The notes: generated by a model not told the origin, from the letters alone. A stretch of 64,000 nt of DNA from Cyprinodon diabolis (GCA_030533445.1 CM060073.1:42730428-42794427); one strand, 5' to 3'. Shown: positions 11,535-22,660, counted from the stretch's first letter. A program made the numbers and translations.

Positions 11535-11914
11535 ACTGGGGCTAAAACAATCAGATTAATCAATTATTGAATTAGCCGTCAACTAATTGAGTAATTGATT
11601 AATCATTAAATGTAATATAGAAACCCTATAACATGCATTTAGTTGACAGAGCAACCAAACTTGAACAGTAATTATATAAAAATTATCATAAAAAAAATTA
11701 TATAAACATTTTGCATTTAAGATAAAAAAAAAATGTTCCTTTGTCCAAATACTCTATCCAGAACTCTTCAAGTGGAAAAGTTTTAGTTTCGCCTGGTTTA
11801 ATTTTGTGAAAAAATCTTCTTTTAGGAACCTTTGACTATCCGATTATTAATCCATTACTCAAAAAAAATAATCGACAACTTAATTGATTTACAAAATATT
11901 AATTAGTTGCATAT
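11535..11914. mobile_element. Non-autonomous DNA transposon with ATTAATC-rich ends, copy 1
   Basis: The left end (GGGGCTAAAACAATCAGATT) and the reverse complement of the right end around 11840-11914 share a pattern of AATCGATTATT and GAGTAAT/GATTAAT motifs over about 75 bp, so the element has imperfect terminal inverted repeats. A related copy lies at 21637-21880 and shares CATTTTGCATTTTAGATAAAA-type and ATCCAGAACTC internal motifs. It has no coding capacity and sits against a (TA)n tract. Confidence 0.6.
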
Positions 11915-11943
11915 TTATATATATATATATATATATATATAAA

Positions 11944-11985
<42 letters not shown>
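11915..11985. repeat. (TA)n microsatellite, interrupted
   Basis: About 70 bp of TA repeats with a short AAATATATGT interruption, between the MITE at 11535 and the left inverted arm at 11986. Confidence 0.9.
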
Positions 11986-11986
<1 letters not shown>

Positions 11987-12091
11987 CTACAGCTTCTAAA
12001 TCACTGGCTGGAATTATCTCCGTCACATTAGTACCTTCTTTAGCACATAAAGAACATAAATATATATATATATAAAAAAAAAAAAAAAAAA

Positions 12092-13080
12092 CTTTTCTCA
12101 CCCCTCGTGGGGTGGTATGTGTTATCCTCAAGCTCGGGTCCTCTACCAGAGGCCTGGGAGTTTGAGGGTTCTGCGCAGTATCTTAGCTGTTCCTAGGACT
12201 GCGCTCTTCTGGACAGAGACCTCTGATGTTTTACCTGGAATCTGCTGTAGCCACTCTCCCAGTTTGGGGGTCACAGCCCCCAGTGCTCCAATTACCACTG
12301 GCACCACTGCTGCTCTTACTTTCCACATCTTTTCTAGCTCCTCTTTCAGCCCTTGGTATTTCTCAAGCTTCTCGTGTTCTTTCTTCTTGATATTGCTGTC
12401 GCTTGGGATTGCCACATCTATCACTACTGCCTTCTTCTGCTGTTTGTCGATCAACACGATGTCTGGTTGGTTAGCCATCACCTGTTTGTCAGTCTGGATC
12501 TTGAAGTCCCGTAGGATCTTAGCTCGGTCATTCTCAACTACCTTAGGAGGTGTCTTCCATTTTGACCTTAGGACTTCCAGCCCATACTCATGGCAGATGT
12601 TCCTGTAGACTATGACAGCTACCTGGTTGTGGCGTTCCATGTATGCACTTCCTGCCTGCATTTTACACCCTGCTGTTATGTGCTGTATTGTTTCAGAGGC
12701 ATCTTTGCACAGTCTGCATCGGGGGTCCTGCCTGGTGTGGTAGACCCTGGCCTCTATTGATCTTGTACTGAGTGCCTGTTCTTGTGCTGCCATGATTAGT
12801 GCCTCTGTGCTGTCCTTCAGTCCAGCCTTTTCCAGCCACTGGTAGGATGTTTTGATATCAGCCACTTCTTCTATTTGTCTGTGGTATATGCCGTGCAGTG
12901 GCTTGTCCCTCCATGATGGTTCTCCTTCCTCTTTCTTGTCCTTGCTTTCGGTTTTCTCCTGCCTGAGGTATTCACCAAGCCATTTGTCTTTGGGGGCCAT
13001 CTTTCTGATGTACTCCTGGGTCTTAGTTGTTTCATCCTGGACAGTGGTCTTGACACTCACTAGCCCTCGGCCTCCCTCGC
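12092..13080 (-). mobile_element. 5'-truncated non-LTR retrotransposon with restriction-like endonuclease
   Basis: A minus-strand LINE tail embedded in (TA)n: TATATA plus a run of 18 A at its 3' junction (12060-12091), and CATATATATG at the 5' truncation point (13081 on). After the ORF stop there is a short 3' UTR of about 50 bp with a small stem (ACCCC/GGGGT near 12098-12113). The coding part is described in the next entry. Relatives are frequent in teleost genomes. Endonuclease class and zinc knuckle place it in the early-branching, R2/R4/Dong/NeSL-like side of LINEs; the exact clade is undetermined. Confidence 0.85.
12143..13078 (-). pseudogene. C-terminal 311 residues of LINE ORF with zinc knuckle and PD-(D/E)XK-like endonuclease
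   Basis: Uninterrupted frame from the truncation point to TAG (12143-12145). Order of parts: a charged linker (EYIRKMAPKDKWLGEYLRQE), a region containing LIMAAQEQALSTRSIEARVY, a C-x2-C-x8-H-x4-C knuckle (CRLC ... HITAGC, about 12696-12730), then the endonuclease-like motif PDIVLIDKQQKKAVVIDVAI (about 12410-12472), a Lys/Glu-rich helix, and the terminus KILRRTLKLPGLW. Reverse transcriptase and N-terminal domains are missing because of 5' truncation, so it cannot work. Lack of stops or frameshifts over 936 bp points to a young insertion. The open frame continues upstream into flanking TA-rich DNA by chance. Confidence 0.85.
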
Positions 13081-13307
13081 TACATATATATGTGTGTGTC
13101 ATATATAATATATATATGATATATATTAAGCACCTCAATAATGGCATGTTAAAGGTGAAACAGAAAATTTTACAGCTAAAGAAGCTCGTTTTTTTACAGA
13201 GTGTTACTTTCAAATATTTCTTAAAGATTTAGTGGAAGGAAAAGCTGTTCTAAAGAAGGTACTAATGTGACTGAGATAATTCCAGCCAGTGATTTACCAG
13301 CTGTAGC

Positions 13308-14299
13308 TGTAGTAGTTTCAACAGTCACCACATTCAGATATGTCACCGGCTACAACAGTTAGATTTCTTGTGTTAAGTCACTTTGGAAGAGAGACGTCGG
13401 CAGCATCTCTTCTGGGAAAGAGAGGATAAAATACGTTGGACTGTTTCTCAAAGACCTAATGTCCTCTTTTTCACACAGTGGTAAACAACAAGCTAATTAT
13501 TTCAAGAGTGACATGCTGAAGTCTATCTTTTAAAGGAGGCATGTGCCATACAGTTCATGAACATACTTTTAGGTTGATCAACTTTATGCAAAAAATTAAG
13601 TCGCTGATACGAAAAAAACAAACAAAACATATTTGTATTAATAGCCAAAGACCAAAGGGATCTATACCTGAAATTAGTCAATATAATTAATACCTTTTCA
13701 TTTATGTTAATATCTTGTTTTATTTTGTCCTTGGCCAGCACTGAAGATGCAATACCTTCATATTATTGATTTTAGTGTTCAGCTAGTTAAGTCTAAATAA
13801 CTCAACATGCAGCCATGATTATCTAAATCACTGGCAGCAAATAGAGTGCAGCACCTTTTAGGTGAAAATATCCAAATTGTGTCCAAAGTATTAATAAATT
13901 GAAGCCCCCATAATTGTCCAGTATTGCCCAAACTCTCTTAGACTTAGAGTTCACTAGATATAGGCATCCCAAAGTGGGGGTGAGGGGCCACAGGGGGTTG
14001 CACAAACTGTGGGGTAGTCACAAGATTTTTTTGCACAATCATTGCATTGGGATCTCTGAGAAAAGCAACAAACTCTGCATGGCCTCTGAATTTATTTGCT
14101 TCCTTAAGTTAGCACAAACACTCTAAAAGTGTTCACCCATGTTTTTCTTTTTTTTCTGGCTTGAATCTGAAACATGTATTGTTAAGAATAAGCCATTCCT
14201 CTGGCTTTACCATGCCTTAGCTATGTGTCAGACAGCTTAAACCTACTATCCCTACTGGTGCGGACCCATCAAAAGTTCATAAAATTATTATGTACTTAA
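13308..14299. other. Intergenic, nothing firmly recognised
   Basis: AT-rich sequence. The part 13965-14040 (CCCAAAGTGGGGGTGAGGGG) resembles hAT-derived debris but lacks termini. Confidence 0.35.
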
Positions 14300-14560
14300 A
14301 AATATAGTGGGGGATTTTCAAGAATTTTTGAAAGGACCCTTCCTCTTCACTTAAAATGCATCGCTCATACAAGCTTACTTTCCAAAAGAAGATTTGCAAA
14401 TTTTTCAACTGTGTCAGACTCACCACCGGTAAGTGAAAATGGGGACGAGCACGTAGTACTGCCTCACCTTAACATATCACCGGAATGTTTGACAATTAGG
14501 AGGACCACTTATTTCGATGATCCACCCAAGCACATCCTCCACTATGCCTTTAAAATTTTT
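14300..14560 (+). repeat. Dispersed repeat 'X', copy 1
   Basis: Shares an extended match with 47875-48235, including CTCATACAAGCTTACTTTCC, AAAGAAGATTT, a GTAAGT-like site and GGAGGACCACTTATTT. Divergence is moderate with indels. Neither copy has a coding frame or clear termini, so class is unknown. Confidence 0.7.
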
Positions 14561-14769
14561 CAGTAAAAAACATGCACCACTTTAGACATTCTGTGGATGT
14601 GTTCTTTTTGAAAGATTGTATTGATGAAAAAAATGTAGCTATAAACTTTAAAAATATATAGAAATTTATAATTAAATATTAAAAAATTCAATATATCTAA
14701 AACTTTATATAATTAAATTTAATTATGCTTATAGATAAATATAAAGTAATTAGGTTATATTTAGGAGGC

Positions 14770-15740
14770 CACCATTTTTCCCCTGTTCTTGCCCCTCGGA
14801 TTTGCATTTGAGGTGTTCAGGTCTGGATACAGGCTTGGCCAGTCCACCATGTTGCATTTTATCGAGGCGATGTTTGTCTTGGAAGTGTTTTTAGGGCTGT
14901 ATTATGTTGCAAACCGCCCTGCAGCCCAGTTTCCAAAGGGAGAGGATCCCGCTTCAGTATGCCACAGTTCACATTGGTGTTCATGGTTCCCTCAATGAAA
15001 TGTAGCTCTCCAGCTAGCAGCACGCATGCAGCCCAAGCCATGACACTCCTAACACCATGCTTGACTGTAGGCAACACATTTGTATTTCTGCTCCTTTTCT
15101 GGGTTCACACACACTTGACACCATCTGATACAAAAAGGTTTATCGTGGTCTCATCAGACATCGGGGCAGCGTTCCAATTATCCACATCCCCCGTCTGCTT
15201 GACTTCAGTAAACTGTTTGGATTTCTTGTGGCTCATCTTTAAGAGTCTCTTCCTTCCAGGTCCGAGCTTTCATAGGTTGGATCCCCACCCCTCTATATCT
15301 GCTCTTTTTCCAAAACACAGCCTCTGAATACGAACTTCTTGCTTGTTCTGAGTAGAACCTGTTTTATGGTGTTTGTCATCAAGCTGCAGCTCAGTTTCAG
15401 GGAGCTAGAAATGGTCTTAGAGCTTTGTCCGTTATGTGGAGCAGATCCTGAGAGAGTTCTTTGTCATGTTAAAGATCCAATGACAAGTAGGAGAAAGTGT
15501 GAGCAAGATAGCTCCAAACTCAACACACCTGCACTCCATTTACACCAGAGAGGCTGTAACACTAACAAGTAACACGACCACTGGGAAGGGGAAACGGCTA
15601 ACCGAGCACAATTTAGACATTTTCACTCACGGATGTTCACTGCTTTGTTGCCAGTGGTTTAAAGATGAATGACTTTGAGTTACTGGGAACGGATAGCAGA
15701 TTTAAACCTTAGACAAGCTGAAAACTGACTAATAAATGCT
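14770..15740 (-). mobile_element. Decayed Tc1/mariner element, minus strand
   Basis: Minus-strand Tc1 copy. Recognisable blocks on the plus strand are ACACCATGCTTGACTGTAGG (15052 on), CACTTGACACCATCTGATAC, GTTTATCGTGGTCTCATCAG, AAGCTGCAGCTCAGTTTCAG and CCTGAGAGAGTTCTTTGTCATG. Beyond the coding part, AACACACCTGCACTCCATTT and GTTGCCAGTGGTTTA match the end of a common teleost Tc1 family whose consensus I remember. Terminal repeats are too decayed to place exactly. Confidence 0.8.
14790..15480 (-). pseudogene. Broken Tc1 transposase
   Basis: Minus-strand translation shows the C-terminal catalytic region as VKHGVRSVMAWAACVLLAG followed by LHFIEGTMNTNVNCGILK. Remnants of the N-terminal helix-turn-helix lie around 15390-15470. 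Frameshifts and stops lie throughout, including in the DPNPIE-type motif near 14800. No functional enzyme could be made. Confidence 0.75.
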
Positions 15741-16020
15741 GGACTAAGGTATTGTCCGTTAAGATTATTAAGTTTGTATTTACTTTTATATTGTTTGAAT
15801 TGAATAACTGATAAATTGAGATGCTTTACAGTTTGCTTAAACACAAGGAAGCAGGTGACTCCATCAAAAATGAGGCTGAATCGCTGAGAATTTAAAAAAC
15901 AAGTTGTACATTTCTATCCAGTCCAAGTCCATTGTTAGAAGAATAAAATAAATATCGATATCCTACATGTTGGCTCACTTTTACTCAGTGCTAAACGCAA
16001 CAGCTAGTTAACAGTTCATA
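15741..16020. other. Intergenic, nothing recognised
   Basis: AT-rich; no feature seen. Confidence 0.4.
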
Positions 16021-16870
16021 TTAATCACTTCTGAGATGACATCGATAAAGCACTCCAATGGAAAAATGGCAATTAAGCATTTATCGGCCCAAAGTGGTCG
16101 GTGTTGTCAGAGGTCATGTGCTTCACTGGCAGAGTATCTGTGGGGATTTTTCGTGCTTGTTGAAGATGGCCTAACTTTTCTTTATGGCATCCATAAAAAA
16201 ATGCAGCTCATCTAACTGCAGTGAGGCTCCTCTGTACCATCTTTCTTTTACTGGCACCTCATTGCGTACTCAAGGAGTGGCCCACAATGCTATATATTAA
16301 TTAGGGGACTCAGAAACAATAATGGTGACAATAAAGACAGTCCTCCCTTTGTGCTCTGCATTCTGCCGTCAGAAAACATTAGGAGGCATGGGAGAGGAGA
16401 TAGGCGAAAGGAGGAGGAGGAGGAGGTGATGGAGAGATAGAGCTCCTTCTCTCTGGAATGTAATCTCCCTGATGTTACATGGTGCAGCCTAAACTGATAA
16501 ATTGCAGATTAAATGGCGGCCACACTCCACTTCACCCTCCAGCCTACACCACACCCCCTTGGTTGCTCACATTTTTGCTATTCAATGCCTTCTTGGCCTG
16601 TCAATTCTGCCTAATTGTGAGAGGCACTAAAACACCAGGTCTTGACAGAGCTAGATCAAGAATGATGAACATCTCTCAATGGCAAAAGACTCGTGCTCCT
16701 AACTCTACTCGAAGGCTCGCATCACTTATGCAGAAATCAGCGGCGCACCGGCATGCAGGAATTATGCCTGCTGACAGGAGATGCATGAGGTGCGCATTGT
16801 GCGGCTGGAGCAGCCTTGACAAGTTATAGTTAACTGCAGCATTGGCGACCCCAAACACAAAGGATACATC
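16021..16870. other. Low-repeat block, candidate conserved non-coding element
   Basis: GC-balanced, no transposon similarity, with a short (AGG)n stretch near 16411-16428 and homeodomain-type TATTAATTAGG near 16296. An open plus-strand frame (16479-16829) has no recognisable domain, so I do not call a gene. Confidence 0.25.
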
Positions 16871-17600
16871 GGGCTTATTAATGGTAGAGCATCTATGTCA
16901 ATAATCCCTGCTTTTGGGTTGTGTCCAGTGTCATGCATCTTGCCGCTACTAAGTGGCACACACACTTTGGTTTTATAAGCACATACTGACACACACACTT
17001 ACTCAGAATTCACTTTCTCCCCTTATTGTCCCTGAAGTTATTGGGTGGAACACTTTTTTTTTCTTCCATTGAACATCAGCTAGAAAAAACAAAAAAAAAA
17101 CAAACCCAAAAGATAATTCATTTTAAATATCAATTTATTCAGTATAATGATATATATTAAATATCATTGACTTGTCATTGTTTTTCTCTGTAAATATAAT
17201 TATAGTGAGGAGTTTGACCTTAGATTGGCACCACATGTTGGTAACAACCAAAACAATCCATATACTGTATGCAAACAGATGAGTCCCTTTAATTTTTGTA
17301 CTAAAGTATTACAGTTAGAAAAGCTGTTGGACATGTTTAAAAAGCTTATTTAACACTTTTTTGTTGTATTTCTTGTATTGAGAAACTGGACTTTTGCATT
17401 GATCAGGTATAACTTAAATCCAACTATTATATAATCCTAAACCTTTTGAAGTCTTCTAGGTATTCTGGTGTTAGGTTAGAAAAACAGAGTTTTGTGTGCA
17501 TAGTGTTTAAGATAATTATTTCCTTGCCAATATTTCGTTTCACTTTTCATTTTTATTTTGTTTCATCTTCAGATTCATTTTACATTTCTCTATTGATCTC
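16871..17600. other. Intergenic, nothing recognised
   Basis: AT-rich with A/T homopolymers at 17049-17100; no coding signal. Confidence 0.4.
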
Positions 17601-17800
17601 TATTGATCTTTTCTTGATTATACCAAGCCACTCACTGCTACATTTCAACAAACACTCCCACACCATGATGCAGCCACCTTTATTATCCTTTCACTGTTGG
17701 TTCGCTGTATTTATGGTGATTTTACTTCAGTTTAGTCTTCTTGGACCAGACTTCATTCTCCCAGAGTAGGTGTTGAATAGAGGCCAAGACTCCCTGTTGT
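17601..17800 (-). mobile_element. Tc1 transposase remnant, minus strand
   Basis: CACACCATGATGCAGCCACC followed by TTTCACTGTTGGTT (17658-17702) is the reverse complement of the conserved Tc1 stretch encoding the GGSIM-type motif. Flanking sequence is too eroded to define ends. Confidence 0.55.
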
Positions 17801-18154
17801 TTAATTTCAGTTATATATCTGTTTAAGTATTTTTCAAGCTAACTTCAAATAGAACTTTGCTCTTGGAAGAGGCTTCTTCTTTTTCTATGATTTTAGAGAA
17901 GTACCTGATTGGGATTTATGTTGAAATTACATTCTTCCCATTTTTTGATTAGGGCCACAGTGATGCTCTATGATGCATTCAGAAGAAAAATTACACCTGT
18001 AACCATCTGTCACCTTCATGTGTTTTTATCAGTAAGTTTTTGTAAAGTATTTGCTTTCATCAATCAAAACATGCCTCCTTTTCTACTGAGCTAATGAGAA
18101 TTTTTTTATAGGCCATCAATTAGCTCTAAACAGCTGATATTACATTGAACTGTT
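17801..18154. other. Intergenic, possibly further Tc1 debris
   Basis: AT-rich sequence next to a Tc1 remnant; no certain feature. Confidence 0.35.
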
Positions 18155-18363
18155 ACACTAAAAAGAAAATGTCGTTCCAACATAAATTAATTAGTTCAAT
18201 TGGTGACAAGTAACTGAATCCAGTTTATCCAACTTAATTATTAATTAATTTAAACCTTAAATAACTGAAGTTGGGCAAACATATTTCAATTACTTGTTAT
18301 AAATTGAAGTAATGTATTTATTTCATTTATTTAAGTTGGGGATCTATTTTCTTTTTACTGTGT
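18155..18363. mobile_element. Foldback MITE of about 210 bp
   Basis: The left end ACACTAAAAAGAAAATG pairs with the reverse complement of the right end (ATTTTCTTTTTACTGTGT). Pairing continues inward through CCAAC..AA and ACAAGTAA(C/T)TGAA(A/T). Imperfect arms cover most of the element and there is no coding capacity. Confidence 0.65.
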
Positions 18364-18681
18364 AGGGGTAGGTCTGCTTTGAAAAGTGCAGTTTTCTTGG
18401 TTTTCTCTTTCTTTTCCAACCTCTTTTCTTCATGTGTGGAGTGTTTTATCTTAGATAATTTAAAAAATCATTTAACATAATCTATGAAAGAATATATTTT
18501 GATTTAATTACATGTGGAAATTACCTGTTATTATTGACATCTGGTGCAAATTTCAACACAATAGCCCCATTAGAGATATAACAGCAGAAAAAAGAACAAA
18601 CATTGATGTGTCCAATACTTGTTTTTCCGCTTGCGTATGTGCTTAATTATACTTCGTCTTCTGTTTCTTCAAAAAACCTGA
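18364..18681. other. Intergenic, nothing recognised
   Basis: AT-rich; no feature seen. Confidence 0.4.
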
Positions 18682-18709
18682 GGGGGGGTGGGGGGTGGGG
18701 GGGGGGGGG
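18682..18709 (+). repeat. G-tract with G-quadruplex potential
   Basis: Twenty-eight bases with only two interrupting T residues (runs of 7, 6 and 13 G). Such DNA can fold into a G-quadruplex and is often unstable. Confidence 0.85.
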
Positions 18710-19153
18710 TCTACCTGACCTAATCCATAAGCATGGATACAAAAAAATAAGTCATTAAATTCCTAACTGCATGTTGCTCATGTCGTCTGTGGAAATATTT
18801 GTAATGTATATTCTAATTTTTCTGAATAAATTAGGCAGAGGTGCATTTTCCATGTAAATTTATTCACGGCACAACGACGAGGAGTGTGGGGGGTGCTGCT
18901 AAGATCTGCCAGATTATGCATAATTGTAGTATTGTAGCCCTCATTTCTACATCTAGCGCCGTATTGCGTGGTCATTAAAATCTAAAATAATGGCAACCTC
19001 ACAGCTTCTCCGTCCTAATTGCCCCTTCCATACAATTGCCTCCTCAAGACAATATGATGAAATGTGCTGTGCTATGTGTTAATAAGCTGGCATTTCTAAC
19101 TGAGGAGGAAAATGCTTTGGAGTTTTACTATCAGACGAAACTGTGAGATGACC
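18710..19153. other. Intergenic, nothing recognised
   Basis: Mixed composition, no repeat identified. Confidence 0.4.
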
Positions 19154-19258
19154 TCACACTCACTCACTCACTCACTCGCTCGCTCACTCACTCACTCACT
19201 CACTCACTCACTCACTCACTCACTCACTCACTCACTCACTCACTCACTCACTCACTCA
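19154..19258. repeat. (TCAC)n microsatellite
   Basis: About 26 units of a TCAC/CACT tetranucleotide with two CGCT variants near 19178-19184. Open in all frames, which creates a spurious Ser-Leu-Thr-His repeat frame. Confidence 0.95.
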
Positions 19259-20470
19259 TTCCTGTTTGATGCATCAATGGTGGCTCAGAGCTGATCTAGA
19301 TGCAGCCCTGAGAAATCTGGACTTTTTGGGGGGGGGGGGGCTTGTCTCTGTTCATCTCATAATGTAAAGGAATCAAAGAAGGAAAAGGCTCATTAAGAGA
19401 AGACACTTGTCTTATCTACTCAGGGTTTTTTAGCAGGGCTCGATTTTAAATGAAATGCAACGTGTAAACTAATTGCGCAGCTGCATTAGTTGCAAGACGT
19501 GCAAATTTCAAAGTGAAAATAAGCATGAATTTTAAATGTGGATTCTCTGGAGTAAGACCCGGAATCGAGTGAGAGACAGATCAATCTCTGTGATGATGTT
19601 TGAAGAGGTAGAGTTCCTAACCCGGCCTGTACTGTTCCTCATTACTTTTCATTTAGCAGCTGAGTATCTTATGCTTAACTCAGAAAAAAAAAAAGACAAA
19701 TATGAGTCCAGCATGTTGATATGGAGCTGTGTGTGTGGCCTCGGTGGATCGTGCACGTCCTCATCTGTGCATAAAAACACATGTCTCCACCTTAAAGCGT
19801 CAGAGTTTCAGACATAAAGGGGGGTTATTATAACATGTTTAAAGTGTCCCCAAGAGGACATTCTGCCTGAGCTGAGGCTCTGTGAACTCATCACTGTTGG
19901 TTCTGCTGGCCTGACCGGCCTCTGCTCCTACGCTCACAACAATACACGCACACACAGACACATATACATCCCAGATTGCTTCATTTCAGTTTAACCCACG
20001 TAAGCATCCTCTCTGCTCGTTCTGATGTTTAACCGCGCTTCATCTCCACATCCTTAAAAGCAGAAATTAATGACAAACACAAAGCTGCTCATTTATAATT
20101 GCTTCATTATACTGTTGTGTTCTCCTGACAATAAAGGTGTTGCTGGTGTTTTTCTAATTATATGGCTCCTTTTTTTTTTTGCTTTTTTTTTCGCTCGTTA
20201 TCAAGGACTTCAGGTAATTGTGGAGAAAATAATGACTGCTTGCCTGTCTGCTTTGTCTCTCATGGATTGCACATCACAAACAGTCTCAGTGCAACCCAGA
20301 GCCCTATCAAGGAGGCTGGGCTGCCTTTTAAAAGCTGACTCCATTTACACAGCAAGTCATCAGTGGCGCAGTGGCTCCGCCGTCTCTAATGAGCATGTTG
20401 CACTGTCTTCAGCTGAACCGTTTTATGAAAGATAACGCTTAGATTGGAATGCTTAGGCATTGGAAATCTC
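19259..20470. other. Low-repeat block, candidate conserved non-coding elements
   Basis: Contains a G-run (19328-19340) but otherwise balanced sequence with TAAT and AATTA cores, for example 19440-19540 and 20180-20460. No protein domain is evident in the open frames here. Confidence 0.25.
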
Positions 20471-21636
20471 ATTGATTTTTCATGTGCATGTTGTGCTATG
20501 AAGGCTTTTTAAAGCATAGGTCAGGATTTTTGGAGTAAAGTTATTTCTGACTGTCACGAGAAGCAAATTTTTTACCTGCAGTCTGCAATTCTCTTTGTAT
20601 GACACTTTAGAACCACAACCAAGTTGAGGATTTTTCAGGTTACATATTTTTTGTGGTCTTAACAACTATTAATATTTATTTATAACTCAATTTTGCATAT
20701 AAATAGTACCCAACCTCAAACATTTAGTGTTTTACTGAATACACACAAAAATCATATTGGATATTCCCATCAAGACTCCATGGCTGCTTACAGAGGATGT
20801 TCTTGGCTGCTATAAGACTGGAAACAAAACAAAAATAAAATAAAAAATTGAAACAAAAAGAGAACATTCTATAAATTAGAATTAGTAATTTCCTCATGAT
20901 GAAGCTATAACCAGCCAGATTGCGGACAAAACCAAAGCACACATCAAAATTCAAATCATTCAAACACGTGTGGTTATCTATACAGATGCTGATTAGTATT
21001 AACGCAGGGAATGTAAGTAAGAGATTGTGCAGCGACTAAAGGCGAAGGTTTGATTTCAACTTTGGTAGGGACACCATTGGTCTGATGTCATTGGTCCTAT
21101 GCAAAAATATGCATTGTTGTTTTTTTATGCTTGACGTGAAAATCAGGGTGTATTTCGTTTAAAGAGAAAAGCAGCAATTCTTGCTACATTTATACAAATG
21201 TTATAAGCACTACACACACTAGATGCTGTTTGTCAATGACTGAAGCTTAACTGGCTCTGATGAATGAGGAATTAGGACTTTTTTCCACTTTGAAAAGATT
21301 TGCATTTGAAATTATCAGCGACTAAGACAGTAGGTAAATCTGTATCTATTTAACAGAATATAGATATGTCTGCTATATGTGGATTTATACTTTTTTTTTT
21401 GAAGATATAGTATTTTGCAGACGTAAAACCCACTCTTGTCTTTAAAATTTTCTCTTTGTATCATGAAACAAAGTGAAATAATAGATTCAAGGGACGCCAA
21501 ATAAATGTACTGTATATACAAGAGCACTGGAACTAGAAGAGGAACTGACACTGTGCATTTAGTATATTAACTTTAATCTACAAGTTTTACATCTAGGCTG
21601 TAGTTACTCTGTTTAACCCATTTCATGTATTTTATT
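20471..21636. other. Intergenic, nothing firmly recognised
   Basis: AT-rich. The motif TTGGTAGGGACA at 21061-21072 recurs at about 21926-21966 and may be retroelement debris. Confidence 0.35.
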
Positions 21637-21880
21637 ATTTATGGCTGAAACAATTAATTGGATTAATCATTTATTGAAATAATGTCAACAAATTTAGTAA
21701 TAGATTAATCGTTAACTGGAGTATAGAGACTCTAAAACATGCCTTTAGCTCACAAAGCGACCCACTTAGAGCAGGAAAAATACCAAAATTGTAAAAACAA
21801 AAATAAACATTTTGCATTTTAGATAAAACAAGTTTTCGTCTGTCAAAATTCTCCATCCAGAACTCCTCTACTACTGCAAC
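21637..21880. mobile_element. ATTAATC-rich DNA transposon, copy 2 (partial)
   Basis: Starts TATGGCTGAAACAATTAATT and follows the order of the copy at 11535: AATTTAGTAATAGATTAATC, AACATGCCTTTAGCTCACAA, ACATTTTGCATTTTAGATAA, TCTCCATCCAGAACTC. The right inverted repeat is missing, so this copy is truncated. Confidence 0.6.
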
Positions 21881-22660
21881 AATGCTGTATTGTAAATTAA
21901 AAACATGTTCTTCACATGTAATTGTTGGTAGGGACAAGTAGGTTGGTTCTAAATTTTGGTAGGGACTTGTCCCTAAGGTCACTATGCAAACCTACCCCCA
22001 TAGCAGCGACAATGATCTTCTCATCTGAATCATACCAAGAGAATTTCTACCCATGGCAACTGCCTGATGAATAAATGACTAAAACTTAAACAAGATGTAA
22101 AACAAAACAGCCAACAAACTTAGATCACATTTGCCACGGCCAAATGAAGGACGAGGAACTGAAAGGTAAAAAAAGAACTCAAGAACCGACTGTTCATTTG
22201 TTCATTTTGGACTAAAAGGAGAACTAATAGAACCTACCTGAGTGGACAGTTTTCGTCTGTTTGGATAATTCTTTAAAAGGAAGGTTGAAATATTACAAAT
22301 TGGTACAAAATAACTTCAAGTGATAAACTGCTATAATGATTTTGAGTCTTTTAGAGACAGTAATGTTCCTCTTTGTGTTCAATGTTAAGGTCATCTCAAT
22401 ACAAAATAACACATTCGGTCTCTGTGATAAAACAAATCTGGAATTTTCAGAATTATGAAATCAAACAGGTTATTTAACGTCATCATTTCAACAGAAAACT
22501 CCCTTTCTAAATCCTTAGCCATCCATTTGAGGCTTAAGGTATGTTTTGGTACCTTTTAATTGTTTTTTTGTTTTTTTTATCTAATATTGATAAAGGTTTT
22601 GAAACTTGATGGAATATCCACATGTCTGAAAAAAACAGTCTCAGTCCTGATTTATAGCCG
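21881..22660. other. Intergenic, nothing firmly recognised
   Basis: Begins with GGTAGGGAC repeats (21926-21966) that suggest retroelement debris; the rest is AT-rich and unassigned. Confidence 0.35.

Larger units (their letters stand above)
11986..13307. repeat. 57 bp inverted arms flanking a LINE insertion
   Basis: The sequence 11986-12042 recurs in inverted orientation at 13251-13307 with about three mismatches in 57. The left arm opens GCTACAGCTTCTAAATCACT; the right arm ends with GATTTACCAGCTGTAGC. The 1.2 kb between them holds TA-rich DNA and the minus-strand LINE fragment. The arms are probably the stem or termini of an older foldback/DNA transposon into whose TA-rich centre the LINE inserted. 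Confidence 0.75.

Noticed and set aside
12852..13232. 126-codon plus-strand frame
   Set aside because: Antisense shadow of the LINE ORF.
19112..19294. Ser/Leu/Thr/His repeat peptide
   Set aside because: Produced by the (TCAC)n microsatellite.
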